Below, piece by piece: positions 55,241-57,936 of a stretch of DNA of 57,936 nucleotides. Origin of the DNA: Microbacteriaceae bacterium (lineage in GTDB: Bacteria; Actinomycetota; Actinomycetes; Actinomycetales; Microbacteriaceae). A model generated the notes under the pieces. The model was not told where the DNA came from. It saw only the letters and a list, made by a program, of their open reading frames with translations, and did not search any database. The DNA is taken from NCBI GenBank assembly GCA_947453465.1, contig CANGGL010000004.1, positions 1-57,936 on the forward strand. The letters are read 5' to 3'. The position numbers were made by a program, and so were the translations under genes. How positions within the stretch are numbered: the first letter of the stretch is position 1; every line of letters starts with the position of its first letter.

Positions 55241-56908
55241 CTAGGCGTTTGCCTTGGCAACCTTCTTATCTTCTGGGCGGCGACGTGCACCCATCGAGAA
55301 TGTTGAAAGTAGGCCTAGGAAGAGGAATCCTGCTGCTGCCCACCCGGTGGCCTTAACGCCATCGGTGAACGAATCATTTGCAGCCTTCTGAATCTCCACT
55401 GCAACATCTTCTGGAGCGCCGGCATCCAATAGGGTTCCCTTGATCATTGGCAAGAAACCACCAGATGAATCAACCACTGTCGAGCTAATGCCTTCAATGA
55501 AGGTTGCTCGCTGGTCAGAAGGCATGCTTTGAAGCGCCTGAGTGTCGTTCAGGCGAGTGTCTGCAGCAGCCTGGGTTGCGGTGAACAAGATGGTACCCAA
55601 GACCGCGATGCCCAGTGCTGAACCGATCTGACGAACGGTTGACTGCGAGCCAGAAGCCTGGCCGATCTTGGTCATCGGAACATCGACCATGATCACACCG
55701 GTTAGCTGTGCGGTTGCTAGACCAACACCGATTCCATAGAGCAGCAGGAACGGAGCAACTGGCCACCAGCCGCCACCGGTCGATGCGATCAGTGAAATGC
55801 CGGCAACGCCGATGAGCTCGAAGAGCACACCAATCTGAACTGCGCGAACTGCTGGCAGCTTGCCGCTCAACGCGCCACCGACACCTGAAGCCAAGAAGGC
55901 TCCGCCGGCAAGCCACAGTAGGACAAGGCCAGATGAAATCGGGGTTAGGCCTTCAACGTTCTGAAGCCATAGGGGAATCGCGAATAGTAAGCCAAACTCG
56001 CCCATCGAAATGATTAGGGCAGCGAATGAGCCGTTGCGGAACGAGCTGATCTTGAAAAGGTCTAGGTCAAGCAAGACGTTCTTGTGAGCCTTCTCGCGCG
56101 ACTTCTCCCAAAGCACAAAGAGCACAATGAAGATCACCGAGATTGCTAGCGAAACCGGGATGATCGAGATGCCATCGGTTGGCCACTTGAAGCCGCCAAC
56201 CTCGAAAGGGTGGGCCGCACTGGCGGTGAACCAGCCATAGACACGACCTTCGATCAGGCCGAACACCAAGGTTGCGAACATCACGACAGACAGCAGTGCA
56301 CCGACTACGTCGATGCCACCTTCGCGCTGTTCCTGCTTAGACTCAGAAACCCAAATCAATAGACCGGCAATAACGATTAGGCCCAGGGGAAGGTTGATGT
56401 TGAAGGCCAGGCGCCAGCCATCGGTGCCAAAGTCGGTGGCAAGCCAGCCGCCAAGAACAGGACCTAGGGCAACCATTCCACCGATGGTCGAACCCCAAAC
56501 GGCAAACGCGATGCCACGTTCTTTGCCCTGGAAGTTGGCGTTAACCAACGAAAGTGTGGTTGGTAGCACCATTGCGCCACCGAAGCCCTGAGCTACACGT
56601 GCCATGATCATCGTGGTTGCATCGGTGCTGAAACCAGCCCAAACCGAAGCGGCAACGAAGATTCCCAAACCGATGACAAGTAGGCGTCGGCGACCGATGC
56701 GGTCGGCGAGCGAGCCCCAAACCAAAAGCAGAGAGGCGAATACGAGAACGTAGCTCTCCTGAACCCACTGAACCTGAGTTGAGGTGAGCTTTAGCGCTTC
56801 GATTACGTGCGGAAAAATGGTGTTGACGATGGTTCCGTCGATGATTACTAGAGAGATGGCCATCGAAATGAAGACAAGGCCAATCCAGCGATTGCGTGTT
56901 TTAGTCAT
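55241..56908 (-). CDS. MFS drug exporter, DHA2 (EmrB/QacA) family
   Basis: This is a 555-residue 14-helix MFS transporter. Motif A is GSLADRIGRRRLLVIG near residue 65 and ARVAQGFGGAMVLP near 103. GPVLGGWL near 150 is motif C, characteristic of drug-proton antiporters. A large periplasmic loop before the last helix (TRLNDTQALQSMPSDQRATF) is typical of DHA2. A -10-like TAGCCT lies 6 bases before the ATG, but inside the end of the previous gene, so it may be chance; the genes are 4 bases apart. Substrate unknown. Confidence 0.9.
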   Translation of the reverse strand: MTKTRNRWIGLVFISMAISLVIIDGTIVNTIFPHVIEALKLTSTQVQWVQESYVLVFASLLLVWGSLADRIGRRRLLVIGLGIFVAASVWAGFSTDATTMIMARVAQGFGGAMVLPTTLSLVNANFQGKERGIAFAVWGSTIGGMVALGPVLGGWLATDFGTDGWRLAFNINLPLGLIVIAGLLIWVSESKQEQREGGIDVVGALLSVVMFATLVFGLIEGRVYGWFTASAAHPFEVGGFKWPTDGISIIPVSLAISVIFIVLFVLWEKSREKAHKNVLLDLDLFKISSFRNGSFAALIISMGEFGLLFAIPLWLQNVEGLTPISSGLVLLWLAGGAFLASGVGGALSGKLPAVRAVQIGVLFELIGVAGISLIASTGGGWWPVAPFLLLYGIGVGLATAQLTGVIMVDVPMTKIGQASGSQSTVRQIGSALGIAVLGTILFTATQAAADTRLNDTQALQSMPSDQRATFIEGISSTVVDSSGGFLPMIKGTLLDAGAPEDVAVEIQKAANDSFTDGVKATGWAAAGFLFLGLLSTFSMGARRRPEDKKVAKANA

Positions 56909-56912
56909 GCTC

Positions 56913-57794
56913 CTAGGCTACGGCAAGCAGCGCCGAACAGCAGAGTGCCAAGATGATTCCAGCAAGCTGAGTTTTGGCAATTCTTTCTTTCAAAATGATG
57001 CGAGCCAGGATGATTGTGCCGAGCGGATAGAGCGCGGTGAGCACTGCCACTACCGAAAGGGAACCAGTCCGGCTGGCCAGGGTGAAGAAAATGTTCGCAC
57101 TTGAGTCAAAGAAACCGGCGAAAATCACTGCCCACCAGAAACGCATCGAAGTCTTTAGTTTTGGGCTGTCGGCCTGACCGCCGGAGGCATACCTGTTTTT
57201 TGTCTTTGACAAAGTGACTGCCATGAAGACACCTAACAGGCCAGCGCTGGTCGCGCGCATAAAGATGACCGAGGTCAAGCCGGTGTCGTGCGGCGCACGG
57301 GCCAGAGCGCTCAATACGAGGCCGATTCCCGCGCCTGCCGCTAAACCTAGCAGAGTGCCTTTAGGGGTCGGCAGGCGAACATCTTTGCCCGGTACAAAGC
57401 CGACCAAAATAACGGCAACCAAGATGCCGGCTAGTGCGACCCAACCCCAGAGCGAGAAACGGTCGCCCTGCAGGGCGCCGAAGATCATTGGCACGATTGC
57501 CGACACCACGGCGCTCAATGGGGAGATGATCGAGATCGGTCCGATGGCCAGCGAGGCATAAAGACAGGTCATAGCAACCGCCGAGGCAACGCCGGCGGTG
57601 AGCCCCCAAAGGATGCCTGCCGTTGAGAAGTCGGCGCCAAGAAATAGTGAGGCGAAGAACACCAGGCTGAGGCCGGAGATCCCAGCCCAAGAGGTCACTA
57701 CAACGGGTTGAATTCGCTTGGATGCGACTGCACCGAAGAAATCTGCAAAGCCATACACCAGAGCGGTCGCAAAGCCGAGAATGATGGTGAGCAC
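56913..57794 (-). CDS. EamA/DMT family permease
   Basis: This is a 293-residue drug/metabolite transporter with ten hydrophobic segments in two EamA repeats (FADFFGAVASKRIQPVVVTSWAG near the start and SLSVVAVLTALYPLGTIILARIILKERI near the end). Such proteins export or import metabolites; the substrate is not predictable. The start is GTG. TAGGCT lies 6 bases before it, suggesting a leaderless mRNA. It probably shares a transcript with the MFS gene. Confidence 0.87.
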   Translation of the reverse strand: MLTIILGFATALVYGFADFFGAVASKRIQPVVVTSWAGISGLSLVFFASLFLGADFSTAGILWGLTAGVASAVAMTCLYASLAIGPISIISPLSAVVSAIVPMIFGALQGDRFSLWGWVALAGILVAVILVGFVPGKDVRLPTPKGTLLGLAAGAGIGLVLSALARAPHDTGLTSVIFMRATSAGLLGVFMAVTLSKTKNRYASGGQADSPKLKTSMRFWWAVIFAGFFDSSANIFFTLASRTGSLSVVAVLTALYPLGTIILARIILKERIAKTQLAGIILALCCSALLAVA

Positions 57795-57800
57795 GGCATA

Positions 57801-57806
57801 AGCCTA
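57801..57806 (-). promoter_or_regulatory. -10 box for leaderless eamA-type mRNA
   Basis: TAGGCT on the minus strand is followed by TATGCC and the GTG at 57794. It sits immediately downstream of the tRNA terminator. Confidence 0.5.
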
Positions 57807-57810
57807 GTTA

Positions 57811-57843
57811 AAAAGAAAAACCCAAGACTGCGATGGTCTTGGG
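57811..57843 (-). terminator. Intrinsic terminator of tRNA-Phe
   Basis: On the minus strand CCCAAGAC, a 7-base loop and GTCTTGGG form a perfect 8-bp stem followed by TTTTTCTTTTT. It lies 8 bases downstream of the tRNA 3' end. Confidence 0.92.
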
Positions 57844-57851
57844 AGTTTCAG

Positions 57852-57924
57852 TGGCTCCGACGGGCGTCGATCCCGTGACCTCACGATTTTCAGTCGTGCG
57901 CTCTACCAACTGAGCTACAGAGCC
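57852..57924 (-). tRNA. tRNA-Phe (GAA)
   Basis: The minus strand folds to a 73-base cloverleaf. The acceptor is GGCTCTG with CGGAGCC (G-T pair tolerated), the D arm carries AGCTCAGTTGGTAGAGC, the anticodon arm is CACGACTGAAAATCGTG with anticodon GAA, and the T arm contains GGGATCGACGCCC (a TTC variant, GATCGAC). The 3' CCA is not encoded. Confidence 0.93.
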
Positions 57925-57936
57925 GAAGATGGAAAA

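Noticed and set aside
1-57936. CRISPR arrays, prophage, transposases, integrases or attachment sites
   Set aside because: No set of regularly spaced repeats, no phage structural or recombinase gene, and no terminal repeats were seen. The edge tRNA-Phe has no adjacent integrase in the window and no 3'-end duplicate that I noticed.

Overview
The window looks like the chromosome of a small, streamlined actinobacterium, most likely a Microbacteriaceae of the freshwater Luna type (Rhodoluna or Aquiluna relatives). The reasons are the actinobacterial gene families and order (an SCP2-like protein near purF-purM, a DUF3073 protein ahead of hemA, GTP-type PEP carboxykinase, a ferredoxin-type sulfite reductase), GC content that by eye is around the mid-50s (not computed), many 1-11 base gene overlaps, and many genes whose -10 box lies exactly 6 bases before the start codon, as in leaderless actinobacterial mRNAs. 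The assignment is inference; no rRNA gene is present.

Layout. 1-1406: the tail of one and all of a second related secreted disulfide-bonded protein, then a TetR regulator. 1481-9710: purine synthesis (purC, purD, purF, purM) interleaved with transporters (CPA2-type antiporter, LysE), an SCP2-like protein and two membrane proteins. 9744-34558: a catabolic island. It has an operon of a creatinase-like M24 protein and three zinc-type alcohol dehydrogenases; a PRISE-type enone reductase; a ribose-type ABC importer in which one ATPase is fused to one permease; a GlxR-type dehydrogenase with an EboE-like TIM barrel; an XRE-cupin regulator; a 2-oxoacid or acetoin dehydrogenase E1 (alpha and beta fused) and E2; two VOC proteins; a GntR-FCD regulator; pckG; a succinate-semialdehyde-type dehydrogenase; a CitE-like lyase; and a CAD-type alcohol dehydrogenase. 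The substrate is not identified.

34620-46699: assimilatory sulfur region. It has a 54-residue orphan protein behind a 5' hairpin, a CbiX/SirB-type chelatase with a potential structured leader, ferredoxin-sulfite reductase, APS reductase, ATP sulfurylase CysDN, siroheme synthase CysG, ferredoxin-NADP reductase, a sulfonate-type ABC importer and a cysteine-free Rrf2 regulator behind three exact 11-bp repeats. FprA, ferredoxin, Sir, SirB and CysG fit together as the reductase, its electron supply and its siroheme supply.

46751-52263: a tight tetrapyrrole operon read right to left (DUF3073-hemA-hemC-hemD-hemB-hemL), making uroporphyrinogen III, which is also the precursor for the neighbouring siroheme pathway. 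52334-57924: two adjacent fluoride channels behind a KimA-like APC/KUP transporter, an MFS drug exporter, an EamA permease, and tRNA-Phe at the right edge. I saw no rRNA, CRISPR array, prophage, insertion sequence or replication origin.
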